NCBI RefSeq assembly: GCF_014197145.1
Contig: NZ_JACIEZ010000015.1
Location: 1-64,000 of the forward strand
From: Gellertiella hungarica
Lineage (GTDB): Bacteria > Pseudomonadota > Alphaproteobacteria > Rhizobiales > Rhizobiaceae
Reading direction: 5' to 3'
DNA length: 64,000 bases
In this document: positions 1 through 7,830 of the stretch, piece by piece
Layout of the letters: each line of letters begins with the position of its first letter
Numbering within the stretch: the first letter of the stretch is position 1
Program-made: the position numbers and the translations under genes
Notes under the pieces: generated by a model
What the model was told of the DNA's origin: nothing
The model's input: the letters and a program-made list of their open reading frames with translations, nothing else
The model's database searches: none

Positions 1-15
1 ACCGACTATCGGGAT

Positions 16-516
16 ATGACCACGCGGCTGGCTCTGCTGCATGAGAAGCTGGGGAAACTTGCGGCGGAAAAACTGGAGCTTCAGGAAGAGCTCGCAAACG
101 CGCCGCAGGGCGGCAGCTATAGTGCAAACGTCGCTGCCCTCTTGGGTGAAGGCGATAGCACGTCTAGCACTGTAGGAAAACGCGCTCGACTTCGCGAGCT
201 TGTTGCAGAAGAGCGAGATTTGGAGCAGGCCGTCAGCATCGTTGAGCGTCGGCGCGCCGAGCGAATTAGCCCTGCATCTGTTGCCGCCTGCAATGCGGCG
301 CGCCCCGAGTACGGAAAGCGAGTGGCTGTATTCATTGAAGCCCTGCGGGCCGCGAAGGATGCCTACAATGCAGTAGATGAAGTTCCTGATGCATTGGAGC
401 GCCAGGGGGCGCAAATCGGGTATCTCCACCCGGTGCGGGTTCCGTTCTTCGCTGGCAATGATAATGCGATGACCCGTCTTATCGCTGAAGCGAAAGAGGC
501 TGGCCATGTCGGTTGA
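16..516 (+). CDS. Hypothetical phage-element protein, 166 aa
   Basis: I do not recognise this family. The first 70 residues or so are rich in Leu, Lys and Glu and look helical or coiled-coil; the C-terminal half is mixed. It is the first of a run of overlapping plus-strand genes that leads to a prohead protease, so a phage morphogenesis or scaffold-like role is possible but is only inferred from position. Its stop overlaps the start of the next small gene by 11 nt, suggesting translational coupling. The start lies 16 bases from the window edge, so an earlier start outside the window cannot be excluded. Confidence 0.55.
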   Translation: MTTRLALLHEKLGKLAAEKLELQEELANAPQGGSYSANVAALLGEGDSTSSTVGKRARLRELVAEERDLEQAVSIVERRRAERISPASVAACNAARPEYGKRVAVFIEALRAAKDAYNAVDEVPDALERQGAQIGYLHPVRVPFFAGNDNAMTRLIAEAKEAGHVG

Positions 517-682
517 GCGTGCGGTTTCAAAGTCTGGAACGCGCGAGCGCCTCGTCACAATGCCTGGTGGCGCGGCAATCCGCACATCGGCAACGGCGCG
601 AGAGATCGCGGAAAAGTTGCGCGCGCGGTCGAAGCTAGCCGAAGCCGAGGCCAAGCTGCGGAAGTATGAAAATGGCCGATAA
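506..682 (+). CDS. Small hypothetical phage-element protein, 58 aa
   Basis: A 58-residue frame starts at ATG 506 inside the end of the preceding gene and stops at TAA 680-682, inside the start of the prohead protease. These double overlaps are typical of compact phage operons and are the main reason to call it real. The protein is basic (many Arg and Lys), with a helical Ala/Glu/Lys tail. No family is recognised. Similar short frames often lie just before the protease in HK97-type head operons, but no function can be given. Confidence 0.45.
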   Translation: MSVERAVSKSGTRERLVTMPGGAAIRTSATAREIAEKLRARSKLAEAEAKLRKYENGR

Positions 683-1172
683 TATCGAAGGTTATGTCGC
701 CCGCTTCAATCGCGAGGCGGTAATTGCCGGAGCCTGGCGTGAAGTGCTGGCTCCGGGCTGCTTCACAAGATCATTGCGCGACTTCCCCGACGTAGTCGCG
801 TTGCTGGACCACGACAGCGGCCGGGTGATCGGCAGGACTTCGGCGGGAACTCTAGAGCTTTCTGAAGACGCGCAGGGGCTTCGCTTCAGGCTTCTGCCTG
901 ATCCCTCCACGCCATCCGGCCAGGAAGCAATTGGCACGGTGCGCCGCGGTGATGTGCGAGGCTGCTCCTTCGGCTTCTTTGTCACCGACGAAGAGTGGCA
1001 GGATGGCGGCAAGCGCCTTCCGCTTCGCATTATCAAGGATGTCGAGCTCTTCGAAGTCACGTTGACCGCCTTTCCGGCCTACGGCGACGACACGGAAGCT
1101 GCCCTTTCGGGCACAGCCGGCGCTGCCGCCCGTGCCGCGGCGAAGATGCGGGCCCGCGGCATCACCTCCTGA
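666..1172 (+). CDS. HK97-family phage prohead protease
   Basis: This is a head-maturation protease (peptidase family U35/S78) that cleaves the capsid precursor and scaffold during phage head assembly. The 168 residues carry the family landmarks: a catalytic-type His in LLDHDSGRVIGRT (His49), the Ser in RGDVRGCSFGF (Ser101), and the closing motif VELFEVTLTAFPAY. The length is normal for a stand-alone protease. The start is either ATG 666 or ATG 672; both overlap the previous small gene. In intact phages a portal gene precedes it and a major capsid gene follows, but here the next gene is terminase-small-like and no capsid gene follows, so the head operon is incomplete or rearranged. Confidence 0.85.
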   Translation: MKMADNIEGYVARFNREAVIAGAWREVLAPGCFTRSLRDFPDVVALLDHDSGRVIGRTSAGTLELSEDAQGLRFRLLPDPSTPSGQEAIGTVRRGDVRGCSFGFFVTDEEWQDGGKRLPLRIIKDVELFEVTLTAFPAYGDDTEAALSGTAGAAARAAAKMRARGITS

Positions 1173-1268
1173 GGGAGGGGTGGGTCCGATCTCTGGCCCG
1201 ATCCGGCCGCCGTATCGGCGATGGGCAAACGCGCACATTTCCGCAATTCAAAATATGGGTGGTATCCA

Positions 1269-1646
1269 ATGGCTCGACCTCGAAAACCGCTCGCGCTAGC
1301 CCACGTGACCGGCGCCATTCTGAAAGATCCGCAGCGATATCGCCCGCGGATAGAACCAAACTCATCGTCACCAATAGGTGGCCCGCCAGATTTCATGGAT
1401 TCCGCGGCTGCAACTGCTTGGCGCGAACTGGCGGACGAACTTCCGTGGCTCAACAGCTCGCACCGCGGCATCTTGGAGATCACATCCATTCTTAGAGCCC
1501 AGATGGCGCGCCAGACGTTGTGCACCTCGGGCCTAAACCTGCTGCGACTTTGCCTTGGTCAGCTGGGCGCTACGCCGGCGACAGCACGTTTCGCATCCAT
1601 CCTCTGCGACAATCCGGAAGACCCAGCGGATCAGTATTTTAGCTAG
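1269..1646 (+). CDS. Terminase small subunit-like protein, 125 aa
   Basis: The start is ATG 1269, giving a protein that begins MARPRKPLALAHVTG. The layout fits phage terminase small subunits of the P27-like type: a basic N-terminus of the kind seen in such proteins, a central helical stretch with WRELADELPWLNSSHR, and a following helix. Terminase small subunits bind the packaging site on phage DNA and load the large subunit. It lies 96 nt after the prohead protease on the same strand, but no large subunit is present in this part of the window. Sequence similarity is only moderate by eye, so the family call is tentative. Confidence 0.55.
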   Translation: MARPRKPLALAHVTGAILKDPQRYRPRIEPNSSSPIGGPPDFMDSAAATAWRELADELPWLNSSHRGILEITSILRAQMARQTLCTSGLNLLRLCLGQLGATPATARFASILCDNPEDPADQYFS

Positions 1647-1723
1647 CCGGAATGCCGGCTCGCAAATGCGCCGCGGTGGCTTCGGTACAATGAACAACCG
1701 CTATAGCAGCCAGAAGGGTTGAT

Positions 1724-1993
1724 ATGCCGTATCGACATTTTGCGCCCTGCGCACATTACGAAAATGCAGACTCGGCGGAAATCTTCCGCCGAGTTCGCCA
1801 GATGGACCTGTGGGCAAGCGCCAGCAAACATGCTCTTGGCGTGCACCACGATCCAATCATCTCCCCCATTGTTGGAAGCATTCTCACAGCCGCATTCGGA
1901 GCAGTACCCGCAGCAGTGCAAGGGATCGTTACTGCCCTTGTCACCACTGCGGCGGTTGGCGGAATTCAGGTAATCGAAGCGAGGCCAAAGTGA
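1724..1993 (+). CDS. Small hydrophobic protein of phage element, 89 aa
   Basis: After about 45 soluble residues the protein has a long Gly/Ala/Val-rich hydrophobic stretch (about residues 48-85) that could form one or two membrane segments. A purine-rich ribosome-binding site (AGAAGGG at about 1711-1717) precedes ATG 1724. Its stop overlaps the GTG start of the next gene by 4 nt, so the two are probably translated together. A holin-like or other small membrane role is conceivable in a phage element but nothing specific supports it. Confidence 0.45.
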   Translation: MPYRHFAPCAHYENADSAEIFRRVRQMDLWASASKHALGVHHDPIISPIVGSILTAAFGAVPAAVQGIVTALVTTAAVGGIQVIEARPK

Positions 1994-2553
1994 GCATTGT
2001 GAACATTGTTTTGGGGGAAGATCACGTAACGTTTGTTACGGACACCCGCGCCGTGGTCGCTGGTGGCGTCAAGCGTTTCGACGTGATGAAAACGGCCGTT
2101 TTCAATCACATGGCGCTGATGCTGGCTACCCGCGGCAAGCTGTCCGCGCTCGAGAAATACAGCCGCCTGGTGCAGGAGTATAGCACCGACTATCTGACGG
2201 CGATCGACGTGGTGAAGGCGCGACTGACGGACGCCGATGAAGAGGTGTTCCTAGGCGGCATATACGGCGGTCGCCCGCGTGCTTGCCGGATCTCCATAGT
2301 AGACGGCCGCGCCGAGGTTCTTGACCTGCCTGGCGGATGCGCAACGCCTTCTGTATCGCCGGAGGACTTCGCGAAATACGCCGCGGATCCTATTGCTGGC
2401 ATGCCAGCGCTGCTGGCCGCCCAGGCTCGCCGCTCTTCGTCCTGTGGTGGTTGGGCCAACGTCGCAACCATGCGCAACGAGAACGGCAAGGTTGTAACCA
2501 CCAACTACACCATGGCCCGCATTCCGGAAGTGAGGCGGGTTTTGGAGAGGTGA
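1990..2553 (+). CDS. Unrecognised protein, possibly Ntn-hydrolase/proteasome-like fold
   Basis: I favour the GTG start at 1990 because it overlaps the previous stop in a GTGA arrangement and gives a compact 187-residue protein; the longer frame upstream runs antiparallel to nothing useful and overlaps the small membrane gene. The N-terminal pattern of a hydrophobic strand, TDTRAVVAGG, a Lys-containing turn and then MALMLATRGK resembles the start of proteasome-like (Ntn) hydrolases such as Anbu, but I cannot confirm this and the catalytic nucleophile is not obvious. There are no Cys pairs apart from SSSCGG. Function unknown. Confidence 0.5.
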   Translation: MSIVNIVLGEDHVTFVTDTRAVVAGGVKRFDVMKTAVFNHMALMLATRGKLSALEKYSRLVQEYSTDYLTAIDVVKARLTDADEEVFLGGIYGGRPRACRISIVDGRAEVLDLPGGCATPSVSPEDFAKYAADPIAGMPALLAAQARRSSSCGGWANVATMRNENGKVVTTNYTMARIPEVRRVLER

Positions 2554-2669
2554 TGTGTCGCGGATCTAAGGTGGCGGACCAACCTCGGACTGTGAATTGC
2601 GGGCAATCCTAGCGCTGTAACCTTGAGGCATCGAATTTCTGGATGTAACTAACGGAAAGTTGCAAATAT

Positions 2670-3458
2670 GTGATTCGGTTTATGGTTAGAGCGCCATGGG
2701 AAGCGGACTTCCCCGATGTATTCGTGAACTGCATGTGGAAGTCACCAAACGCGAAAACCGTTTGCTTGGCCGATCACGCATTATACACGGCTGCGAAGGG
2801 GCAGCGGGATATGGACGCTGCGCTGGGCCTTCTTGATGATCTCGTCGTGGAAGACACTATCATGAAGCTTCGCGAGCTCGAAGCAAAGTGCGGTATGAAG
2901 CCGAAGCTTATCGCTCCCGCTGCTCAACCAAGCGATTCTAACAACGCACTTGCAATCGGTTATGCAAACTGGCTTGGACACGAACTGGGTTGGGACGTTG
3001 ACGAGGGCGTTTACCAAATCAAAGATTTCTCCAAGGACAAATTGAATGGCTGGGTCAGAATAGCCCACCGCTCTACGTTCTATGGAGAAATTGACAAGGC
3101 GTCACCATATGTCATAGTGGATGACGTTATCACGCTTGGTGGAACATTGGCCGACCTTCGGTCGTTCATCCTCGGGAAAGGCGGCCGTGTTATTGGTATG
3201 AGCACAATCGCCTCGAAGGATGGACGTGATGTTCAGATCCGACTTGACAATGATAACCAAACAAAGCTGGAGAAATCATATGGGAGCGATCTTGCAAAAT
3301 TTTGCCACGAGTTTCTCGGCTTTGATCACAGGGGGTTCACGGGTCCCGAAGCCGATCGAGTTCTCGGTTGTGCGGGTTATGTCGATCTCCGAAAGAAAAT
3401 CAGCAGAGGCCGTGACGCGGGCAATGCATCGCGAAGCAAGAAACAAGCTTCGCGATAG
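2670..3458 (+). CDS. Phosphoribosyltransferase-domain protein, 262 aa
   Basis: The diagnostic feature is the PRPP-binding loop YVIVDDVITLGGT at about residues 147-159 (two acidic residues, then Thr-Leu-Gly-Gly-Thr), as in type I phosphoribosyltransferases. Upstream residues include an N-terminal helical region; downstream is an extension of about 90 residues with a basic Arg/Lys-rich tail. The substrate cannot be predicted. The start is GTG 2670, or ATG 2682 twelve bases later. The gene stands alone, 117 nt after its neighbour, and is followed at once by a strong terminator, so it looks like an independently expressed cargo gene of the phage-like element. Confidence 0.7.
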   Translation: MIRFMVRAPWEADFPDVFVNCMWKSPNAKTVCLADHALYTAAKGQRDMDAALGLLDDLVVEDTIMKLRELEAKCGMKPKLIAPAAQPSDSNNALAIGYANWLGHELGWDVDEGVYQIKDFSKDKLNGWVRIAHRSTFYGEIDKASPYVIVDDVITLGGTLADLRSFILGKGGRVIGMSTIASKDGRDVQIRLDNDNQTKLEKSYGSDLAKFCHEFLGFDHRGFTGPEADRVLGCAGYVDLRKKISRGRDAGNASRSKKQASR

Positions 3459-3482
3459 GCCAAAGAAATTTGCGTAAGTTTA

Positions 3483-3506
3483 GGGTGCCGAGCGGCACCC
3501 TTTTTT
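3483..3506 (+). terminator. Rho-independent terminator after phosphoribosyltransferase gene
   Basis: A perfect 7-bp stem (GGGTGCC/GGCACCC) with loop GAGC is followed by six T. It begins 24 nt after the stop of the phosphoribosyltransferase gene and ends 13 nt short of the converging integrase fragment. Confidence 0.85.
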
Positions 3507-3519
3507 GATTGACGAGCAA

Positions 3520-3672
3520 TCAACCAAAGATGTCATCAATGACTTGGTGAGACGGATCAGCCTTTGCATAGGTGTCCATCATCACTTTTGGGCTCGCCCA
3601 ACCGCCAAGCTTGGATGCCGTAACAGGATCAATACCTTTCTGCACCACCAGTTGGGACGCGGCCAGACGCAT
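3520..3672 (-). pseudogene. C-terminal fragment of tyrosine recombinase (integrase)
   Basis: Only the last 50 residues of a phage-type tyrosine integrase remain. The frame encodes a helix, then the box II region SKLGGWASPKVMMDTYAKAD with the nucleophile Tyr, then a short tail. The upstream catalytic Arg, Lys and His-x-x-Arg region (normally another 250-300 residues) is missing: in this frame a stop is met inside the neighbouring ribbon-helix-helix gene, and the intervening residues do not look like integrase. The enzyme is therefore inactive. The fragment shows that the left-hand element was once an integrating element and has since suffered a deletion here. Confidence 0.75.
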
Positions 3673-3706
3673 GGGCCTACACCTCGGCCTGTCAGGTTGC
3701 GTCGAG

Positions 3707-3865
3707 CTATTTGGCCTCGCCGTCTATTAGGCCTTTAGCAGTAAGATCCTCCACTATAAGCTTCTCCACGTAACTGGCAACGGATCTTCGATCTTGTCTA
3801 GCCGCCTTCGCAAGGGCGGCTTTCACATCCGCATCTATACGGATGCCAAGCGCGGCATTTTTCAT
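3707..3865 (-). CDS. Ribbon-helix-helix (CopG/Arc-like) protein, 52 aa
   Basis: The frame runs from ATG 3865 to TAG 3707-3709. The protein begins MKNAALGIRIDADVKAALAK, a beta strand followed by a helix, and continues with a second helix containing RSVASYVEKLIVEDL. This is the classic RHH layout: strand for DNA contact, then two helices for the dimer. Such proteins are DNA-binding antitoxins or element repressors. A ribosome-binding sequence GGAGA lies 4-9 nt upstream of the start. The gene is just downstream (in its own direction) of a 25-bp inverted repeat that may be its operator. No toxin partner is seen next to it. Confidence 0.7.
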   Translation of the reverse strand: MKNAALGIRIDADVKAALAKAARQDRRSVASYVEKLIVEDLTAKGLIDGEAK

Positions 3866-3917
3866 GGTGTCTCCTCATGTGGTGGCGTTGCGGGTGGTGG
3901 CCGCAACTACATTCTTA

Positions 3918-3985
3918 CATTGTTAGCAGATTGCTGTAAATGTCAGTTGACAAGCGCGATCATTTGCAGCAATATGCTAACAATG
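3918..3985. promoter_or_regulatory. 25-bp inverted repeat flanking a -35 element (probable operator)
   Basis: The left arm (3918-3942) and right arm (3961-3985) are inverted copies that match at 23 of 25 positions. The core of each arm is CATTGTTAGCA with ATTGCTG. The 18-nt spacer contains TTGACA (3947-3952), and CAATAT follows at 17-nt spacing (3970-3975) inside the right arm, so repressor binding would block a rightward promoter. The site lies between the divergent RHH gene (left) and the 111-aa gene (right), the standard place for an autoregulated operator. The regulator is inferred, not shown. Confidence 0.7.
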
Positions 3986-4007
3986 ACAGCAAAAGAGGAG
4001 TTGGTGG

Positions 4008-4343
4008 ATGCCGATACATCGAATGGAATGCGAACCTGAAACAACCCTCGGGCTGGAAATGCATCGCGACCTCGATGCCCTCGCGTCATCGCGAAACGGC
4101 TGGCCCGCTGGCGCGCTGGACCACATCAATGAAGCGCTTTCGATTATCGGCCAGGCAATCGTCGATGCGCCCGTCACCTGCGAACGAGATGCTGCCAACA
4201 AGTTTCGCTTTGCGGCAGATCTGATTGACGCCGAGGCAGGGGAGATGAGGTTAGAGGGTGCCGCCGTGCACACGGCTTTGGATGGTCTGGAAGGACTGCG
4301 GCAGGCGCAATGGGCGGAAATTCGCCGGAGGGCGCGGGCATGA
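4008..4343 (+). CDS. Hypothetical protein of phage element, 111 aa
   Basis: This is a small acidic, mostly helical protein with no recognised domain. The start at ATG 4008 is supported by a good ribosome-binding site (GAGGAG at 3995-4000) and by the TTGACA promoter about 55 nt upstream. Divergent arrangement with the RHH gene across a large inverted repeat suggests co-regulation. An ATG overlapping its stop opens only a 7-codon frame before the tRNA-like gene, which may be the stub of a lost downstream gene. Confidence 0.5.
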   Translation: MPIHRMECEPETTLGLEMHRDLDALASSRNGWPAGALDHINEALSIIGQAIVDAPVTCERDAANKFRFAADLIDAEAGEMRLEGAAVHTALDGLEGLRQAQWAEIRRRARA

Positions 4344-4370
4344 CCCTAGAAGACGCCGCATAACGAAATT

Positions 4371-4451
4371 GGCCGCGTATCGGCCCGGTCTTCTAAACCG
4401 GACGCCGTAACTGGAGGGGAGATGCGCGTTCGAATCGCGCCGCGGCCGCCA
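4371..4451 (+). tRNA. D-arm-less tRNA-like gene, anticodon UCU
   Basis: An acceptor stem (GGCCGCG 4371-4377 with CGCGGCC 4441-4447), discriminator G and encoded CCA (4449-4451) are all present, as is a canonical T arm (GCGCG, TTCGAAT, CGCGC; 4424-4440). The anticodon arm has stem CCGGT/ACCGG and loop CTTCTAA with anticodon TCT (4392-4394), which would read AGA (Arg). Only 7 nt separate the acceptor from the anticodon stem, so there is no D arm; CGGC 4381-4384 can instead pair with GCCG 4404-4407 to lengthen the anticodon helix across a 2-nt bulge. The variable region is 22 nt. The preserved stems argue against random similarity, but function as a translating tRNA is doubtful. Confidence 0.5.
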
Positions 4452-4747
4452 CCAATACCAATGGAAAGCGCGACACCACCGGCCCCCACACGAGCCGCGC
4501 GCCGTCCAAATTCGCCAGCCGTCACCACCCGCTGACTACCCCCAGCGGCCCCGATCTCGGGGAGCGGCTGGCGAATCTCCCCCGCCTGCCAATTGCCATG
4601 CGAAAACCTTGGAAGATCCGCGGGCAGGGGAGAATCCACAAACCAAACGGGCGTCTGAGCTTTTGGGCTCAGCCGTTCGTCTGGCTACAATGTGGCTATT
4701 TTATTTTTAGCCAGCTCTGGGGGAGAAGGCTAAGTATTTGATTTTAT
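4452..4747. other. Gene-free segment with hairpins next to tRNA-Pro, candidate att region
   Basis: No credible gene is present. The right part holds two perfect hairpins, CTGAGC/GCTCAG with a 6-nt loop (4655-4672) and TGGCTA/TAGCCA with a 9-nt loop (4693-4713), and the pentamer GGCTA or its complement recurs several times between 4682 and 4732. It abuts the 3' end of tRNA-Pro, where phage integrases commonly recombine. I infer an attachment region for the left element; the exact crossover cannot be set because the other end lies outside the window. Confidence 0.35.
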
Positions 4748-4824
<77 letters not shown>

Positions 4825-4882
4825 ACCCGCCAAAAGGCTTGCTTGCTTTAAGAGGTTGGCGGCGGAAGCGCAAGCCCAAAAA

Positions 4883-6160
4883 TCATCGACCGGCAGAGAA
4901 AGAGGGGATTAAATCCGTGCGCGCGGACAGGCCGCGGCGCTGCCTCTGCCATCGGTTTTCCAGCGCAATGCTTCCCCAGATGATGCCGAGAAGAAGATAG
5001 AAATGCCGCCAGTGATCGATGTCGATCACGTTGCCGATGATGACATGACCGAGGACCACCGTCCACGCGATCATCAGGAACGGTTGCCATGGCCGTTCGC
5101 GAAGAAGAAGGCGAAACCCCATCAGGAGGCTTGCCAGAACCGTCGTCACGAATGTTGCGAAACCCAGCCAGCCATAACTTGTCAGCGTCTTCAGCCAGAT
5201 ATTGTGCTCATCCTCGCCCAGGGTCTTGCCGAAGACGAGCGGACCGATTCCGAGCGGGTGCTCAAGGGAGAGGCGGAAGCCGATCCTGTGGCGCTCGAAA
5301 CGTCCGAGATGCCCCCCGTCATAATCCTGCACCAGCTTGGTGCGGTTCGAGAACAGTTCGGAGACCTGCTTGAACTGAAGTGCGACCGCAAGCCCGCCCG
5401 CCATCAGCATGGCGGCCAGAAGGGCAAGCGTCATGATCTTCAGGCGAAAGGCCGTGCTCCGCTGCTTCATCAGCATGATAAAGACGAGCATCACCGCGCA
5501 GAACAGGAACAGGATCCAGGCCGCCCGCGAGAACGAAAGAAAGATGCCGAGCGCGATCACCAGCAAGGCTGCCGCGCGAAGGGGGATCATCGAGGGACGG
5601 CCGTTGAGGAGGCCATAGATCAGGTAGAGGGCAGGGGAGACCAGAAAGGGGCCGAAGACGTTCGGATCCTGAAAGGCACCCTTGGCGCGATCGTAGAGCG
5701 TGAACTGCTCCGCCCCCGGAAAGGCGTGGAAATAGCCGAGAATGCCGAGCGTCGCGGTGCCGAGCGCGGCAATCACCCAGCCGGTGAACATGATCTCGAG
5801 CCGCTGGTGCCTGTCCTCAATGACCGCGGCATAGAAAACGGACGTCAGCGCCAGAAAGATCGACACGGCCATATAGATCGGCCCGTCGGTGAGGTCCTTC
5901 ATCTGGGTCAGGGACATCAGGCCGCCGACATTGAAGATCAGCAGCGCGGCAAGGAGGATCGCGACGGTTCGCGAGATCTTCAGTCCGCAGAGGAAGAAGA
6001 CCGCGATCAGCGCCACCATCATCAGCTCGTAGGGCGCCGGCTCAGAGATCACGAAACCCGAGAGAAATACCCCGAAGGCCGTGAAGAAGGAGGCAAGCTT
6101 CTGCCAGGCCGCCTTCTGCGGGCTGAAGGACAGCGCCCCTGTCTCTGCAAGGGCGCTCAA
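4883..6160 (-). CDS. O-antigen ligase/polymerase family (Wzy-like) membrane protein
   Basis: This 425-residue integral membrane protein has about ten to twelve hydrophobic segments and a large loop between late segments that contains [12 protein letters not shown] and later [16 protein letters not shown], the pattern of the Wzy_C / O-antigen ligase superfamily. It would polymerise lipid-linked repeat units, or ligate glycan, on the periplasmic face of the inner membrane. Its ATG overlaps the stop of the upstream initiating transferase gene by 4 nt, so the two belong to one operon. Whether it acts as a polymerase or a ligase cannot be decided; the neighbourhood (export lipoprotein and chain-length protein) favours an exopolysaccharide polymerase. 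Confidence 0.8.
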   Translation of the reverse strand: MSALAETGALSFSPQKAAWQKLASFFTAFGVFLSGFVISEPAPYELMMVALIAVFFLCGLKISRTVAILLAALLIFNVGGLMSLTQMKDLTDGPIYMAVSIFLALTSVFYAAVIEDRHQRLEIMFTGWVIAALGTATLGILGYFHAFPGAEQFTLYDRAKGAFQDPNVFGPFLVSPALYLIYGLLNGRPSMIPLRAAALLVIALGIFLSFSRAAWILFLFCAVMLVFIMLMKQRSTAFRLKIMTLALLAAMLMAGGLAVALQFKQVSELFSNRTKLVQDYDGGHLGRFERHRIGFRLSLEHPLGIGPLVFGKTLGEDEHNIWLKTLTSYGWLGFATFVTTVLASLLMGFRLLLRERPWQPFLMIAWTVVLGHVIIGNVIDIDHWRHFYLLLGIIWGSIALENRWQRQRRGLSARTDLIPSFSAGR

Positions 6161-7707
6161 TAGGCATTTTCCGTGTTAAGAAGCCGGATCGGCGTGAGCA
6201 GCAGGATCTTCAGATCAAAGAACAGCGACCAGTTCTCGATGTAGAAGAGGTCATAGGCCGTGCGGAACTTGATCTTGTCGTCGCTGTCGACCTCGCCACG
6301 CCAGCCGTTGATCTGCGCCCAGCCGGTTACGCCCGGCTTCACCCGATGGCGGGCGAAATAGCCTTCGACCACATCGTTGAAACGCCGGTCGCGGGTCTGC
6401 GCCTCGACCGCATGAGGGCGAGGTCCGACCAGCGAAAGGTCGCCGCGCAAGACGTTGAAGAGCTGAGGCAGCTCGTCGATCGAGGTCTTGCGGATGAAGC
6501 GGCCGACCTTGGTCACGCGCGGATCGCCCTTGGTCACGGCCATCTTCGCCGTCGGATCGCTCATTTCCGTATACATGGAGCGGAACTTGAGAACGTTGAT
6601 GACCTCGTTGTTGAAGCCATGCCGTTTCTGCACGAAGAGCACCGGACCCTTCGAATCGAGCTTGATCGCTATCGCGGTCGCGACCATCACCGGCCACAGA
6701 AGGAAGAGGGCACCCAGGCAGAACACGATGTCGAAGACGCGCTTGGCGACCGAATCCCAGTCGCGGATCGGCTTGTCGAAGATGTCGAGCATCGGCACGC
6801 TGCCCACATGCGAATAGGCGCGCGGGCGAAAATGCAGCTTGTTTGCATGGGCGGCAAGACGGATGTCCAGCGGCAGAACCCAGAGCTTCTTCAGCAGATG
6901 CAGGATGCGGGCTTCGGCGGTGATCGGCAGCGAGATGATCAGCATGTCGAGGCGCGCGAGGCGCGCAAACTCGACGAGCTCGTCGATGGTGCCGAGCTTC
7001 GGATAGCCGGCCACGATCACGGGGGAACGGCTGTCGTCACGGTCATCGAAGATGCCGCAGATCCGGATGTCGTTCTCCGGTTGCTGTTCGAGCGAGCGGA
7101 TGAGCTGCTTTGCAGCCTCTCCGCCACCCACGATGACGGCGCGGCGTTCCATGGTTCCGTCGCGGGCCCAGTGCTTTACCGCATAGGCGATGATCAGGCG
7201 CTCGATCGTGAGAAAGACGATGCCGGAGCCAAGCCAGGTCAACAGGAAGCCGCGGTCGAACCAGCCGCCGGACCGCGAGAAATAGTAGCCGATGGTGACA
7301 AGCCCCATGACACCGAGCCAGGAGCCAAGCACGCGCGGAAGCATTTTCAGAGCGCCGCGCATCGCCTGGACCTGATAGGCATCGACGATCTGGAGGAAGA
7401 GAACGGTCATGACCGGCGCAAAGACCAGCGAGCCGAGGATGTGGTTGGAGAACAGCGTGCCTGCCGTACCGGCGAAGAAGTGGGACGCGCAGCCGACAGC
7501 CAGCAGGCAAAGCCCTTCGAAAATGCGGATCTCTCCGATCAGCATGCTGGGCGAATGGCTGTGTTCGCGAAACTGTTCCGCGATCTGTCGAGCGAAGGCA
7601 TTCAGCTCCGTGCGCGCGCGCTGAGACGCTCCCGAAGCCTGCTGTTCGGACATTGAACGACGGATCTCGTCCAGATCGATGGGGCTTTTGGGTTGCGGCT
7701 GGCTCAT
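6157..7707 (-). CDS. Undecaprenyl-phosphate sugar phosphotransferase (polyprenyl glycosylphosphotransferase)
   Basis: This enzyme transfers a sugar-1-phosphate from a nucleotide sugar to undecaprenyl phosphate, the first step of repeat-unit assembly. The 516 residues show the WbaP/WcaJ layout: an N-terminal block of four to five membrane helices, a Rossmann-like central domain beginning AVIVGGGEAAKQL, and a C-terminal catalytic domain after the re-entrant helix (from about residue 325) with KLDSKGPVLFVQKRHG, LKFRSM and DELPQLFNVLRGDLSLVGPR. It heads the minus-strand set and overlaps the polymerase gene by 4 nt. It is similar to E. coli WcaJ and rhizobial ExoY-type enzymes; the actual sugar is unknown. 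Confidence 0.9.
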   Translation of the reverse strand: MSQPQPKSPIDLDEIRRSMSEQQASGASQRARTELNAFARQIAEQFREHSHSPSMLIGEIRIFEGLCLLAVGCASHFFAGTAGTLFSNHILGSLVFAPVMTVLFLQIVDAYQVQAMRGALKMLPRVLGSWLGVMGLVTIGYYFSRSGGWFDRGFLLTWLGSGIVFLTIERLIIAYAVKHWARDGTMERRAVIVGGGEAAKQLIRSLEQQPENDIRICGIFDDRDDSRSPVIVAGYPKLGTIDELVEFARLARLDMLIISLPITAEARILHLLKKLWVLPLDIRLAAHANKLHFRPRAYSHVGSVPMLDIFDKPIRDWDSVAKRVFDIVFCLGALFLLWPVMVATAIAIKLDSKGPVLFVQKRHGFNNEVINVLKFRSMYTEMSDPTAKMAVTKGDPRVTKVGRFIRKTSIDELPQLFNVLRGDLSLVGPRPHAVEAQTRDRRFNDVVEGYFARHRVKPGVTGWAQINGWRGEVDSDDKIKFRTAYDLFYIENWSLFFDLKILLLTPIRLLNTENAY

Positions 7708-7830
7708 GTCATGGACCTCACAAGTGGTCCGACGCTAGCAGTAAGCCCCTAAGAAAGATTTACGCCAAAATAGTTCATTTGTACCGTTTTGATGCGTCAA
7801 AACGGGTCCGGTGGCTTTCTGCATCGACGT

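Noticed and set aside
5003-6163. Plus-strand frame of 386 codons opposite the polymerase gene
   Set aside because: Its sequence is Arg/His/Glu/Gln-rich without any domain and it mirrors a hydrophobic membrane protein.
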